Source: Acanthococcus lagerstroemiae (taxonomy: Eukaryota; Arthropoda; Insecta; Hemiptera; Eriococcidae). Taken from it: a stretch of DNA of 64,000 bases. Shown here piece after piece: positions 46,907-59,305 of the stretch. The translations under genes and the position numbers were made by a program. The notes below the pieces were generated by a model. The model was given only the letters and a program-made list of their open reading frames with translations, did no database searches and was not told the DNA's origin. The DNA is taken from positions 43,669,574-43,733,573 of the forward strand of contig CM063114.1 of the NCBI GenBank assembly GCA_031841125.1, read 5' to 3'. Positions within the stretch are counted from its first letter, which is position 1. Each line of letters starts with the position of its first letter.

Positions 46907-47139
46907 GAAGGGTAAAAAATCGAAACTCACATTTGCCATTTTACTTCAAGGGTGCAAATAGGCAAGATACTGTACGCAGGTGCAGGAATATCTTGCCTGC
47001 GCCTGTGAATGTGCGATATGAATAGCATACGCCACGTTCGCAGGCGCAGCAAAGATATTCCTGCACCCGTGTACAGTATTTTGCCTATTTGCGCCCTTGA
47101 AATAAAATGGCAAATATGAGTTTTTATTCTTTACCCTTC
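46907..47139. mobile_element. Palindromic MITE, family F2, copy 2
   Basis: Arms GAAACTCACATTTGCCATTT (46921) and inverted AAATGGCAAATATGAG, with CAAGGGTGCAAATAGGCAAG inside. Ends GAAGGG / CCTTC. Matches the copy at 21289-21520, including the centre. Confidence 0.87.
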
Positions 47140-47252
47140 ATTTGTGTACTTAGACATTGAGATTTCTTTCGGTGCAAAGAAGGGCGGAGTTGACATTTTC
47201 TACCTGTTTTCACTCCCTCACCACCACACCAATAGAAGCCACAAGGCTATGA

Positions 47253-50072
47253 CTAACTTGAATTACAACAGCACTTTATCATATTTCCTCGTATGCCCCA
47301 GTCTTCCTTGATCATATCACTTGCCTTTTCTCCAATCATGAGTGTTGGACCGTTTGTGTTTCCTCGGACTATTCTCGGCATAATACCCGCGTCCGCTACT
47401 CTCAGTCCGCATACACCATGAACACGCAATCGGTCGTCCACTACGGCCATTTCGTCATCTTTGCGGCCCATTTTACAAGTGCCCGCATAATGGTACAGGC
47501 TACCTGTATAGTACGTGGCTATACAGGCCCAGTAGTCGTCTGAGCCGAATTTGAGATGGCCGCAGTACTCTACTGGTGCACTGATTAGATAGGCACCGAT
47601 GTCTCGCATGGCTTTGGTTTCCACAAGGCTGGCAACGATTTGCATTCCTGAAACACAAATATTTCTAAGCCTAATTTATGGTCAAATGAATGATAATCAA
47701 GTCATAGATGCTTACCTGCCACAAGGGTTTTAAGGTCATGCTCTTTATTGAAGGTTCGTGCATAGATAAGCGGTGGTGCTTTAGCTGGACTTGACTCATT
47801 AAGAAGTATGAATCCTCTGCTTTCCGGATTAAGTACTATTGACGCCACAGTGATGGCGTCATAGTAAGAAAATGGGGATAAAGGTGCGGCGGAAGCATTT
47901 ACTGGATTATCGATCCAGTCATGTGCGTAGGAACCGCTGAATGTATATTGGAAATCGGGTCTGCCCTCAGACCGTTCATACCTGGATTAAAACCAGTAGT
48001 AATGCTTGTAGTCTACAACTGAGTCTACATAATTCATAGTTAAAGTGTAGCCTCATATTGGAAACAATACTAGAATGTATACAGGTTTCTTACTTGGTCT
48101 GAAGAAATACGCCACACTCTAAGAGAGCTGTTGTAGATAATGGCCCATCTCTGTGCTTCTTATATCTATATGCATCGTTCACTCTGGTCTGATAGTCCTT
48201 ATTTTGTGCAGTTTTAGGCAACGCTATCCTAATCCCCATAGTGGTTGTGTGGTCCATTAAGTTCTGTCCTACCTGATAAGTGAGCAACTGTATATTTACT
48301 TGACCTTTATTAATTTTTTTTGTTCATTTGGTTCCTAGCATAAATTATGGCTCACCCCTTCCAAAGGACGTTTTATTTCAATATTCCTTTCGCGTAAATG
48401 CCCCTCAGGTCCTATTCCTGACAGCATTAGTATCTTTGGCGAGTTGATTGCACCAGCCGATAGGATCACCTCTTTCTTGACTCTAACCATTTTCAGTACA
48501 TTTTCGTGTATGAATTCTACACCGTAGGCCGTCTGCTTATTATCCTTATTCGATTGGAGCAATACTCTAGTCACATACGCCTCAGTCAAGATCTTTAGAT
48601 TCTTACGCTCCGGCGAATAGGTCTGATATAGGCTCCGTTTGCGCTGAGACGTTCGCCATTGCGCGTGTAGCTCTGAGTATGCATGACTCCAATCTGCCGT
48701 TCTGCGTTCAGGTCTCCCTCTTTTAGGCCCTTCTCGCGCCACGCTTTGATCAGATAAGGCACATTTGGGTCAGTATATGGAAAGCGTTCCACTGTCTGGT
48801 ATCCTCCTCTACCATGGTATTTTGGATTATTGTTGTAAACATCTGGATCTCGGTTATCTTCCCACTTGATAAAGTATTTCAGAACGTCATTGTACCCCCA
48901 ACCTGACACGAATTCAGCTTTAAAAATTTGAAGTTGTATAAAAACGAACTCATATATTGACCACCTACCTTTGTTACCCATTTCTTCCCATTCTTCGTAA
49001 TCCTGCTTGTTACCACGAAAGTACATCATGTAATTGAGGGTCGAGCTGCCACCCATGACTTTGCCACGTGGCCAAGCGCACCGACCCCCTGGTAAGGCTT
49101 TACAACTGCGGTTATCTGGTATTGTAAAATAATTCCAATCAATGTTGCTCCCTGGTAAGTATGGAGAAAGTGACGGCACATCCGCGAACAGAGGTTCTTC
49201 AATGCCCGCTTCAAGTAGTAAAACCTGCCATATAGCATAATTTTCACTTCCTCTGTTGGGATACTAAAATACGCTGATGTTAATTATCAGTACAGGAGAA
49301 TTGAACGTGCAAACAATTGTGTGTATAGCCTTGTGCACATGTATATTTTTTGTTTCACTGTGAAGTCAGATCAAGATGGGACCAGCAGGCATCTTCAAAG
49401 ATGAAATAATTTCCATTCTCCCCTAAATGAAGTTGGAATGTGATGCCTTCAGCATGAACCTTTGAACATACCTATGTACTGAAATAGCGGTATTTATTGC
49501 TCTATCAGTTAATGACACTCACAGCTGAAGCCGAGAGGTAAGAAGTAGGAGCATATTATGTGATATTGAAAGTATAAAGATTGTCATCACCTTACTTCAT
49601 TCCTTTCTTTTTACTTCTGGCCCTGTATGTTACACCTCTCTTCAATATCTTTGAGCTTGTTATGAGTAAAACGCGGTAAACATATTTCATTGTTTTGCTG
49701 TCTCCAATCGGAGTTAACTTCTTTCAAACATTCGATAGCAGTTATGCTGAAATCGTCACGTACCTTCCAGTCACAAATTTCTGTTAGTCGATTGGCAATT
49801 ACACAGCCTGCTGATCCAGCTCCAACAATTACAAAATCGTAGAGTATGTCCTCTTCAGCAGTGTCAAACATTGACGACTTATCGCTACAATGGCACAAAT
49901 TGTTCGTCTCTGAATATCCTTTACCTTTCTCACCGTCTCGATTATAACCGAACAGGAACATGAGCAGCTTCACCAACATCAAAGACTCGGGTTTACAGCT
50001 ATTGAGGTTGGTGTTTTGTGGATAGGAACACAGTTCGGATGCATTCTTCAGCATGAATTGAGTTGATGTCAT
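47253..50072 (-). pseudogene. GMC oxidoreductase, glucose-dehydrogenase-like (copy 2), one-base frameshift
   Basis: Same six-exon plan as copy 1, with exons 2-6 of equal length except one missing base: 49764-50072, 48969-49224, 48356-48902, 48094-48272, 47716-47981, 47253-47647. It keeps [52 protein letters not shown] and the usual Asn in GNTNGPT. In exon 3, at about 48611, one base is lost against copy 1 (CGCTCCGG versus CGCTCCTGG on the plus strand). Reading therefore shifts after YIRPIR and resumes at NLKILTEAY in another frame. All splice signals and the promoter are intact and no other defect is seen. It may be a very young pseudogene, a polymorphism or a sequencing error. Confidence 0.88.
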
Positions 50073-50146
50073 AGTTGCGGTTTGAAGAATATACTCGTAG
50101 ATTCAGTGTTTATAGGTTTTCTTACTACATTATAACTCTGCGATTC

Positions 50147-50153
50147 ATATATA
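50147..50153 (-). promoter_or_regulatory. TATA box of GMC copy 2
   Basis: TATATAT on the minus strand about 75-81 bases before the ATG at 50072, at the same place as the TATA box of copy 1. The AAGGAAGGAAGTCATT word lies just upstream in both. Confidence 0.55.
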
Positions 50154-51767
50154 CACAAATGACTTCCTTCCTTAGCAGAGCGAATTCTCAAGCCAACAAA
50201 CGAAAGAATAGCTATTATAAAAGTCCAAGCGACATTGTATGCTGATTATTCCTGACGTCAATCACTGATAACCCCTGAAGGCATTTTCTCCCTTCAATGG
50301 TTTTCATGTTATAACTACAATATATTCCGTTTTCCGTTTGCATCTTATCGTATTGCCGTATGTTATTCATATGTTATATTTTCCTTGGCATCCTGTCCTG
50401 TTTTTTTTTTCCTATCGGTAATAATTAGTAACCTTGAAATTTTTTGTAAAAATCTCAATCTGGCATCGTACAATGCAATTCTAAATAAAAGGGGCAAAAC
50501 CTTGGACTTGATATTATCGCAACTTTAACCAATATTAAAGTCAACCGATCACATTCGATTTTAGATAGTTGTGACTCCCATATCACCCGCCTCTTACTAT
50601 CTCTATCCTGTTGCCAGTTAGAATATCTGAAAAAACAATACACGTACTTAGTTATTCAACTCTGAAGAAAAAATTTTCCCTGCAGCTGATCTTCTAGCTT
50701 TATACAACTCTCTTTCCAACTGGGATTGGAAACCTATTCTGGAAGAACAGAATCCACATGTAGCTGCATCAGAATGTTCCAAAAAAGACATTTCCAGTTT
50801 GGTTTACTAAAATAATTATTCAGAAAAGTTGCAGGAGAAAGATAAATTCAGGAGAAAGTATTAGAGAACTGGAAACAATTCTGAGCTGCAGAGGTATACA
50901 GAGTGCTGCGTAGTGAAAGTAAGAATTTAATTAGAACTGCAAAGAAAAACTATGAAAACTCATTAAAAAACAGAATTAGGTTTGAGCCGAAGCAATTCTG
51001 GAAATTCATAAATGTTAAAAAAGCCGCTGGCCCTACATCTGGTGCTCTTAAATTGGGTATATAAGGGCATAATAGATTCTGGTGAAATCGCTCAAGCCTT
51101 TGCGTATACCTTCTCTCAGGCCTTTTCCAAACCTTCTGCTCGATCAATTTCTATCCTGAGAATGGATACAATTTATTTAAATTTTCTGAATTCTGTCAGT
51201 GAGGAGGATATCGAAGATACTTTACGCAAGATGCCCCTTAAAAGAGTTGTCGGTCCTGATGGTTTATCCCTGCGTATATGTACAAAGGTTACTCTGAATT
51301 TTGTTACATTAAGCCCTTAACGCATATTTTTTAATTTCGCATCATCTACAGCAACTTTTTCTCTGAAAGAATACAAAATTATACTCATTCCTCAGTCTAA
51401 GACATCAAACAATATTGAACTTCGTAGACCGGCTTCTATTCTCCCAGTTTCAGGAAAAATGTTTGAAGCTATCTTATGCAAGAAAGTTCTTTATCAAATC
51501 AATAAACATCAAATATCCATCAATCAGCAACTCGTGTAAGTCAGTTTCGACAAACTTGTCTCTTATGTTGCTCTGGAAGAAAATCTCAGACTGATATCAT
51601 TTATACCGATTTTCAAAAAGCTTTTGATAGAGTGGACCATATAATATTCATCTAAGTAAATTAAAGGCAGTTGGTCTCTCAGTAAAGCTTGTAAAATTGA
51701 TTGAATCATATCTTTTTTAAAGAGCCCAAAGGGTACATCATTTTCGAGGTAAAATTTCTCAATCATA

Positions 51768-53007
51768 GGGGAGACTGGAGAACAGTGTAACACTTTTCGT
51801 CCATTTTTGATCTGTTAACACCTCACTTGAACGATACAACCTTTGGCTACATTTTGGTGTTACAGTGAAACCTGCCTATAGTGGCAACTCAACGGACCAC
51901 TCCAAAAATTTCCATAGTGACAGATTTTCCACATTATAGTCAGGTGAACAAACAAAAACAAAAAAAAAAAAAAAGTTATACAGTATTGTATTAATGATGC
52001 ATGTACTGTACATCTGAATACTGAACACTACTAACGAGGATGATACAGTTCACTTATATGAGCAAAGAATTTTGTGCAGTACAGTATGGTAGATAACGCA
52101 ACAAAATTATTCTACCTTGAAAAAACCTATGTTAACATGGAAAAATCAATAAAATACATGTGCGAATTTCCATTTTACACAGTTTTTTGTACATTTTTAA
52201 TTTCCCCGTTATAGACAGGGTTTCCAGATTATACATTGAAATATACAGGTTTTCTCAACGACCACATGTTTTTTTTCCACAATGACAGGTTTTCCAGATT
52301 AGACGAGTCCACTATAGACAGTTTTCACTGTATTACCGCCTGAAAATGTTAGAACCTGAGGAATCTAGAAATTATTTTAGCCATGTACTTTTTTGTTATA
52401 CAGTACCCTAATACCTAGGTACAGTGTAACACTGTCAAAAAGTTGATAGGGTACTAATTGTTTAGCTTGGAAAAATCCAGAATTTTCTGAATAATAGATT
52501 CAAAAATTTCTTAGTACAACGTACAAATTACAGTTTTATCAAAATTAGCGGATACCCGGCATATGAAAATGTAAACATTTCATAAACAGTAGTACACAGA
52601 CGTATGGAAGAAAGAAATACTGTTACACTGTTCCCCATCCATCATTTTATCAAGTACGACACATTGTCAAAAAACTATCTAGTCAAATCCAAATTGTACT
52701 GCTCGATTAAAAAATGAATACTTTTCTCGTAATTCTCGTATATTTAGATCGTCAAAAGTATCAATTTTATTGAGAAAAATTTTGGTACAAAAATATTTAA
52801 AATTACAGCAGGGGAAGACCAAAATATCAATAACTTTTTTTTTGTATAAAAGAAAGTCGAGGCACTGCATTTCCCCTTCCCTTCCCCACAGATTTATTTC
52901 TAAAATTACTATCCAGTAACCAAAATGGCAACATTTTAGAGCGTTATGAAGCAATTTAATGATAATAGTTCATCGTTCCCGGTATTACACCGTTTCTCGG
53001 TCTCCCC
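51768..53007. mobile_element. TA-targeted DNA element nested in the LINE
   Basis: Inverted ends GGGGAGACTGGAGAACAGTG at 51768 and complement of GGGGAGACCGAGAAACGGTG to 53007, flanked by TA at 51766-51767 and 53008-53009. Removing it joins the LINE just before the SGVP motif. The interior has no transposase. It contains a second element at 51863-52330. Confidence 0.88.
51863..52330. mobile_element. Pogo-like MITE nested in the element at 51768
   Basis: Inverted ends CAGTGAAACCTGCCTATAGT at 51863 and complement of CAGTGAAAACTGTCTATAGT to 52330, flanked by TA at 51861-51862 and 52331-52332. GACAGGTTTTCC/TTTCCAGATTA words recur inside. Non-coding. Confidence 0.9.
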
Positions 53008-54029
53008 TATATGGCTATGTCTGGTGTTCCGCCGGGGTCCCATCTTGGACCACTACTTTTCGACTTATTTATCAATTATTTCCCAGCAAAACTAAAACAC
53101 TCCCAAATTCTTATGTAGGTATGCGGAGGATTTGAAATGATTTAGGAAAATAACTATAGTGTATCTGATGGAAGGAAGCTTCAGGGGAACCTATACAGAC
53201 TTTATTTCTCTGGTGCACGGAAAATAACATTTTTTTTAAACCAACAAAAATGTTATCAAATAACTGTTACATTAAAGCAATTACCAAGAGTAACCGTTTA
53301 TAGAATTGGGGGTTTCCCCTTAGAAATTAAAAAAGAAGTTAGGGACTTGGGTGTGATAATTGATTCAAAATTAACTTTGAACTCGCACTGTGAGCTAATG
53401 ATTAAAAAATCAAGATCCATGTTGGGATTCATTTACCGACAGTCTAAAACTTTTTCTAACCCTTCCATCCTTTTAATTCTTTATTTCAGCTATATTAGAT
53501 CTTATTTAGCGTATGCATCATCAATTTGGCATATTCATTCAAAAAAGTTAGAAAATCATATAGAAAAAGTTCAAGAAAAATTTTCAAGATTCTTATACAA
53601 AAAACAGTTTTAATATTATCCACATATGATGCATACATTATAAGGATTTACTAGATGGTTATGAGATGCAATCTTTAGCTCGAAGGCGCAAAATTTCGGT
53701 TTTACTATTCTTACATAAAATTTTGACTTCAGATCTATCTGATTCGTCTCTGCTCGAAAAAATAAAAATAATAGTACCTAAGATTCCCCAGCGATCTACA
53801 AAAATGTTTTTAGCATACCTAAATATAAAACCGAACCCTATAAAAATTCTCCTATCATCGAAGGCATCACATTAATCACATCATAGCCAATTAATTTAGA
53901 AAAAATATCCTACTATCGACTTTCTGGATTGGGGGGGGGGGGGGGGTAAAAGGCTGTACTCAAAGCCGTGGGAAGTTGGTGTGCATGTAATGTATGGTGT
54001 TGTCTGTGGTTCTGGGTGATGTGGTGGGA

Positions 54030-54165
54030 GTAACTAAATAATACTATTATTATTCGAAAAGTGTGAAAGAAATGAAAAAATTGTTGTGCATTGCGTATGT
54101 GTACGAAGTCCCTGTATAGTTTCAATGTCAACATTTTCACATTCTTAGGTACCTGATATAGATAC
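54030..54165. repeat. Diverged copy of 43530-43637, apparent empty site
   Basis: GAAATGAAAAAATTGTTGTG, CCCTGTATAGTTTCAATGTC and ACATTCTTAGGTA match the left flank of the 43638-45253 element. The sequence after GGTA (CCTGATA) resembles the flank after its right end (TCTGATG). G runs are at 53931-53946 and 54169-54180. Confidence 0.6.
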
Positions 54166-54671
54166 AAGGGGGGGGGGGGGTTAATAGATAGTGCTACCCA
54201 TTACTGATTTCGGGTCTGAAAAAGATTATTTAGATTTATATTTCGTCTAATTTTAAAAGGAGCAACTTTTCTACTACAAGTTTCCCATCGTTTCTTCAAC
54301 TAGCAGCTAGAAAACTTTCATCCTATACCAACACCATAATTCCTAAATCTGCACAAAAAAACATGATATTTTGTTTTTTTGAATTCCACGTATTTATATT
54401 TTATTGCACGTATTTGCAAAGAAGTAATCCGGTATAATAGGTCTGAATATAATAAGAACATTTAAATAATACGTGGTTTCTGGTCACACAATTTCACAAT
54501 GGAAAGAGAAATCGTGAAGTACGTTTTACTCGTGTTCTCATCATCAACCTCAGGATTCACGTCGCTTAGTTTCTTCAAAGATTAATGAATGACAAAATGG
54601 CAATTTTGCCTAATTGAAATTCTGGAACATCGAAATCGGATGCAGCGGTTCCCAGATTCCAGATCGGAACT

Positions 54672-55853
54672 TCATTTATCGATAAGAGTTCCCCGAACGA
54701 TTTTGGATTTCGTTTCTCGTTCACCTGAAGGTTCTCCGACTGGTTCTGCTTTCCTTTTGTTCATTCCTTTCCTCTCTAATTGTTTCTCAATGATTCGAGC
54801 ATTATTAGCGTATGAGTCAGCAATTTCTCTCTGCAAATGAGGAAGTTAATTAGATAAGTACACAAGAGTTGCGATCAGTTTGAACTCGCATGAACAAGAA
54901 ATTCAGGAATCGTGATACTATGAAAACAAGTACTTTTGTAATAATAATTCGATGAAGATCAGTTACTTATACCAAACTGGATTCCAGTAAAATAGAAAAG
55001 AAGCCATACAATAAAACGAATAACTAGAAAAATTTACCGCTTCAATTTCATCTTCCTCCTCGTCGATAGTAGACACGGTGACAGAACTGAATTTACCCAT
55101 ATTTTTGGTATGCTTCGTGACCATAATCTTCTTTGGTTTTTCAACAGCGACTTGATTGTAAATGTCCACCTTAGGAGCATCTCCCACATTTTCCATTAAC
55201 GCACCGTCGACGACAAAATGAACATTTTTGGAATCGTGCTTATAATACAAGAATAATCCGCACCTGAAATGAGAACACGTGAAAGCGATTACAGAGTGAA
55301 CACAGAATCAGTGAATACTTTACAATTTACACAACTAGAATACTGAGGTGATTTTGAAATTATTAGAAGGTTGACTGAAACGTAACTGAGATCTAAGTTG
55401 AACTTTATAATCTGCAGGCATTTTTCAATAACTTTATAACTGAATTTCAGAATTTGCGATGGTAACTGATAAACTTACTTTTTACATTTCATACGGTTCT
55501 GCTTTTCGATACCCTCCGGTCTTCTGATGTATACAGTTTCGTCCATCTCGCAAGCTATTTTATGAGCGTGTTTGGATCCATCAATAACTCGAGCATTGTC
55601 ACGTTTCCGTAAAGGTAATCTGTCCAAGGCACAATCTGCGCATACAAACTGAGTTTGTAACCAGGATAGGGATATTGGTTTTCCAGTGTGGAGCACAGGA
55701 ATTATCAAGAAACATATACGAGTGAAACTTACCTAAGATCAAAGTCATTTGCCCGCATAAGCAGTAATAAATATGTAACGGCTTCTCCTCGTTATATTCT
55801 TCTTGGTCTTTAGTATCTGAGCATACAATACTCCGGGATACAACTTTCGGCAT
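54672..55853 (-). CDS. STEEP1: STEEP1 / CXorf56 homologue
   Basis: The human homologue (222 residues) is STING ER exit protein 1, also found with spliceosomal material; in an insect the role is unknown. Exons: 55733-55853, 55479-55635, 55038-55263, 54672-54830, phases consistent, 220 residues. The start [20 protein letters not shown] is nearly identical to the family. Then come YYCLCGQM with the first Cys pair, [18 protein letters not shown], and the second Cys pair KCKKCG spanning the exon 2-3 junction. Next are [27 protein letters not shown] and a charged helical tail ([15 protein letters not shown]) ending in GTLIDK. The four Cys may bind a metal. Complete and conserved throughout. Confidence 0.96.
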
Positions 55854-56840
55854 TGTGATTTATGAAAAGTGATTTCAGCACAGTTCCGAGTTCCGGGAGG
55901 TTCTTTCTGAAGTTATAAGAAACTCATGAAGACAGAAAACAGTAGAATAGATTAGTTATTTTCATTACTTTTTGTGAACAAAATTCATTTCGACTTTATT
56001 CTGATTCTTATCATCACTTATCAGCAAAAAGATTGCAATTTGTGTACAATATGTAACGGTGTTACCAGTTACTAAACTACAAAAACTGAAGCAAACTGTT
56101 TTATCGAGCAGAGATGTTAAGTTGAAGCCACAACCACAAGTGGCTCAAGCCTTAAGCCTTAAGCTGAATTGGAATATAAAACTGCACTAGAGTGCGCTGC
56201 AAAATCACCTGTGCGGGTGTTAGCGGGGAAAATGAAAAAGTGATCATGTGTACTTTCAAACAGAAACACTGCTATCTTGAGGATGGGAAGGAAACTAGTA
56301 GAAATTATTCTACCAGTAGAACTGATTATAATTGAAATTTTTGGTGATGATGCAGTTAAATTTAGGACAAATTTTCGTTGAAAGTGAATTTCTAATCGAT
56401 GTAATGGTAGTTGAAGTTTGCTACACGTTTATGGATAGATCTCCATGACCACTCTTTCAAAGACGCAATAGTTCCAACTTTTGCAACTCTAATTTATATT
56501 TCAATTGTCCCAAGATTACTAGAACTAGAACAGGTTGGTCGTTGGTCCGCTGAGCAAGACGCAAATACTTCAATGACGTCACTGCAATGAAACTCATACA
56601 GGCCGCTTATGGGAATACAGTTTTTTTTTTTCTTTCTTCACTCAGATTAGTCAAAAACAGTTGTTATCACAAAAAAATATTTTTTTGGCTCACAGGTCCC
56701 TTTCCTCCTGGCATGTCACATTTGGACAGGTTAAGCAAAAGCCAAAAACTAATGACCTTGACTGACGAGGCTACCAGATAGAGCTAACGTTGAATTCCGT
56801 GAATGGCTAGTTAACGACTAATACTTAAGGGTTAAGGGCT
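55854..56840. other. Intergenic, upstream of STEEP1
   Basis: No second gene found. 56105-56165 has TTAAG-rich words (GCCTTAAGCCTTAAGC), and 56790-56840 and 57226-57270 have TTAAGGG/GGCTAAA words. This suggests another diffuse hAT-like relic, but the ends were not defined. Confidence 0.4.
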
Positions 56841-56848
56841 AAAATTCA

Positions 56849-57217
56849 CAGGGATGTACCAATGAGGGGGGGAGCAACCTTCCCTTTTCACTGAGCAGTT
56901 GGGACATTTTACCATTTCAGTCAGGTGGAGTTGAAAAAATCCAACAAATCCAAAGGCTTTTTTTTTGCTTTGATACTTGGGATTTGAGTTGAGAAGTTTG
57001 GAAAAACCAACAAGTCAAAGGGTTTTTTTTTGCTCTGATATTTGGGAATTTTGATTTTGAGTTGAGTCAGTTGGGAAAATCAGTCTAACAAGTCAAAAGT
57101 TGTTTGCTTGCTTGCTTTGCTTTGATTTATGGGAATTTTGAGTTGAGTCAGTTGGGCCTTTCATTATCTCCTCTCCTCCCCCCCCCCCCCTAGGAAAAAC
57201 TCTTCGGTACGTCCCTG
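56849..57217. mobile_element. hAT-type MITE (family H), 369 bases
   Basis: Perfect duplication AAAATTCA at 56841-56848 and 57218-57225. Ends CAGGGATGTACC at 56849 and GGTACGTCCCTG to 57217. The interior is three or four tandem variants of a unit with CCAACAAGTC, TTTTTTTGCTTTGATA, TTGGGA and GAGTTGAGTCAGTTGGG, followed by a C run. Same family as 41408-41722 and 44452-44775. Confidence 0.93.
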
Positions 57218-57419
57218 AAAATTCAAACAGTTAATGGCTAAAAGCTAAAGGCTAATTCTTTTGCCGCGAAGTGCGATAAACACAACACCAAATTCGGGCT
57301 GCTCAAAGTGTTGGCGCGCTGTAGTCGTTTATCTTGTAATCCTGATCAAGGGGAATATTTCATTTACAGGCATGTGAAGAAATCTCAAAATATCATGAAA
57401 ACGAAAGCGTTCATAAAAA

Positions 57420-58530
57420 AATGAATAGAATAAAATTCATAGCACTCGTACATAAAACTTCCCCTCCTGAGACCATTTTTAACGTAAGACCTCAGCAACA
57501 GGGTCAATCAGAGATTCGAACGAATCTGTTTATTGGTAACCTGCTCAGAATAACTTTCTCCAGAATTTTGGACATAATTGGGAGCAGAGAGATGGACCTA
57601 TAAGACGCAGGGTCATCCGGTGGCTTGTCTGGCTTAGGTATGACTATTATTTTCACGGATTTCCATGGCTTTGGGATATACCTATCTGTGATTCAGCGCT
57701 GCATAAATGATTGATATAGATAATACTTTTCTTAGAGAGTCCTCATAGCGTTTTTGAGGTGATCTGAGCTGGTCCGGGTGATTTGCGAATAGAGAGTCTA
57801 TCGAGAATTTTTACTGCTTCAAGAGGTGATGTATTTTTTATCACACCATGGTCAGTTGGTATACTTCTCCAGAAATTATACCTAGTCGTTTGCATATCAT
57901 TTTCTTGAAATACACTTTCAAAGTGTCAAGCCAGAAGTTCTGCTTTTTCTGGATCGCTCCTTGCGCATATTCCGTTTGGACACCTAAATGGGGAACTGAA
58001 CTGGGGTGGACGCCTCAGGTGTTTGATGGCAATCCATAAAGAATAGCTCATCTCTTTGTTGGAAGCTAGTGCTGTCAATTATAGTTTTTGAACAAATCAT
58101 TTTTCCAGCTTTTAATTGCCTGAAATGTTCCCTTACTGATATGATTGAAAGCTTGTTTGTTACTGGAAGTGCGGTTCTACTAGGTTTTTCTGACTTGGCG
58201 TTTCTGGCAAACAAGTGCATAAATACGAGCAAAGCAGTTTGTTTTTGGAAGTAGTTTTTCTCAGTAGACTGTGTGCTATGTTGAGTACTCTGTTGAAAAT
58301 TTGCAGAATGAAGTTTTCAGTGACTTCATCTAAATCAGATGGGTATTGGAATCGTATGTTGAGGTTGAGCTGATCTTCAATTAGATTACAGTAAGCTTCC
58401 CAATTAGTGGATTTGTTTTCGAGCAATAATGGCTGTGTATTATAGTTAGCTATATAGTTGAGGTCGTGAAGGAGAATCAGTATGATCAGAGCTGAGGTCG
58501 GCGTAGCATACAGCATACTGCTGCAATGTG
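57420..58530 (-). pseudogene. Jockey-like LINE fragment, endonuclease-RT linker to early RT
   Basis: Reads leftwards. 58160-58516 is an open stretch with TNWEAYCNLIEDQLNLNIRF and LDEVTENFILQIFNRVLNIA, typical of the linker between endonuclease and RT. It continues in other frames through RKSPGPAQI (K-PGPD-I motif) near 57770 and IIVIPKP-like and KFWRKL near 57560. Frameshifts are frequent and the palm domain is missing. Confidence 0.75.
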
Positions 58531-59305
58531 TGCTGCTCAGGCAGTCCCCGGAAACAGTTTTTACAGTTGATCATTTATTTTTATGCCTGAAAATACTAGT
58601 AGAAACGGACAACTTTTGGAAAAAGAAGAATCATAGAGAGCCAACTCCCCTGGCCCTGAGAACTCTTAGAGAAGACAGAATAGAAGCCACTTCTCGAGTA
58701 TTTATACTTATACGAAATAGAAAGTCAAGTGTAACATTAAGTAAGGAATGGAGTGTAAATTCAAAACGACTGTAAAATCAGGCCTCAGGGCTAGCAATGA
58801 GCATCGTCTCAACGATACCTTTCCATTTTGCCTAGGCCAGATGGATAGAGACGAGCTATACGAGAAGAACGAGAGTAGTTTTTTTTTCTCGAAAGGAACT
58901 GGTTTGATACAGAAAAAGATAATGGCATTCCTGTCCAGGCCAGATTCACAGGAAGAATAAAGATTATATAGGATTAGCGGTGAAGAGCCAGCAAGCACCG
59001 CATACCTAATCCATTCAGAAGCAAACTGCTACAGGAAGCGATGAAAAAAATAAAATCATATCCGCATCTCCAACTGGCGTTTCGTATGCATGTGAGTTGC
59101 TGTTGTGTGTGCTGCCTAGTCACATGTAGGTAGATAATACAGTTAATGTGTTCTTTGTGCTTATGATGTACATGTTTCAACTAGAAGCGTATTGAGATAA
59201 GTGTTTACCGATTTGTGTTAGTGCAAAACTCTCGTTCCGAAGTGGTTTTGATTTCAATTTGAGTTTTTATTCATTTCGATAGAAGTACAGTCAGCTCATT
59301 GTACA
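58531..59305. other. Intergenic, upstream of the RBM8A-like gene
   Basis: Open frames at 58482-58775 and 58748-58960 have no recognised similarity. The RBM8A-like promoter presumably lies in 59050-59300, but no TATA box is obvious. Confidence 0.4.

Larger units (their letters stand above)
50640..53880 (+). pseudogene. Jockey/R1-like LINE, degenerate, interrupted by a nested DNA element
   Basis: Forward-order landmarks in broken frames: KNYENSLKNRIRFEPKQFWKF near 50950; KRVVGPDGLS-type (RVVGPDGLSLRI, 51245); TDFQKAFDRVDH near 51605; then the insertion 51768-53007; then MSGVPPGSHLGPLLFDLFIN at 53014, the SGVPQGS motif. It ends with LGVIIDSKLTLNSHCE (53347) and YASSIWHIHSKK (53511). The F-Y-ADD active site (YADD near 53110) reads YAEDL, so the catalytic Asp pair is damaged. 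No poly(A) end seen. It reads MQSLARRRK at 53666, the usual C-terminal motif. Confidence 0.87.

Noticed and set aside
56105..57270. A second hAT element around the H-family MITE at 56849
   Set aside because: TTAAG-type words are suggestive, but no matching inverted ends or 8-bp duplication could be found.
58482..58960. Plus-strand open frames of 97 and 70 codons before the RBM8A-like gene
   Set aside because: No recognisable motif, the first overlaps the LINE antisense, and no splice or promoter context supports them.
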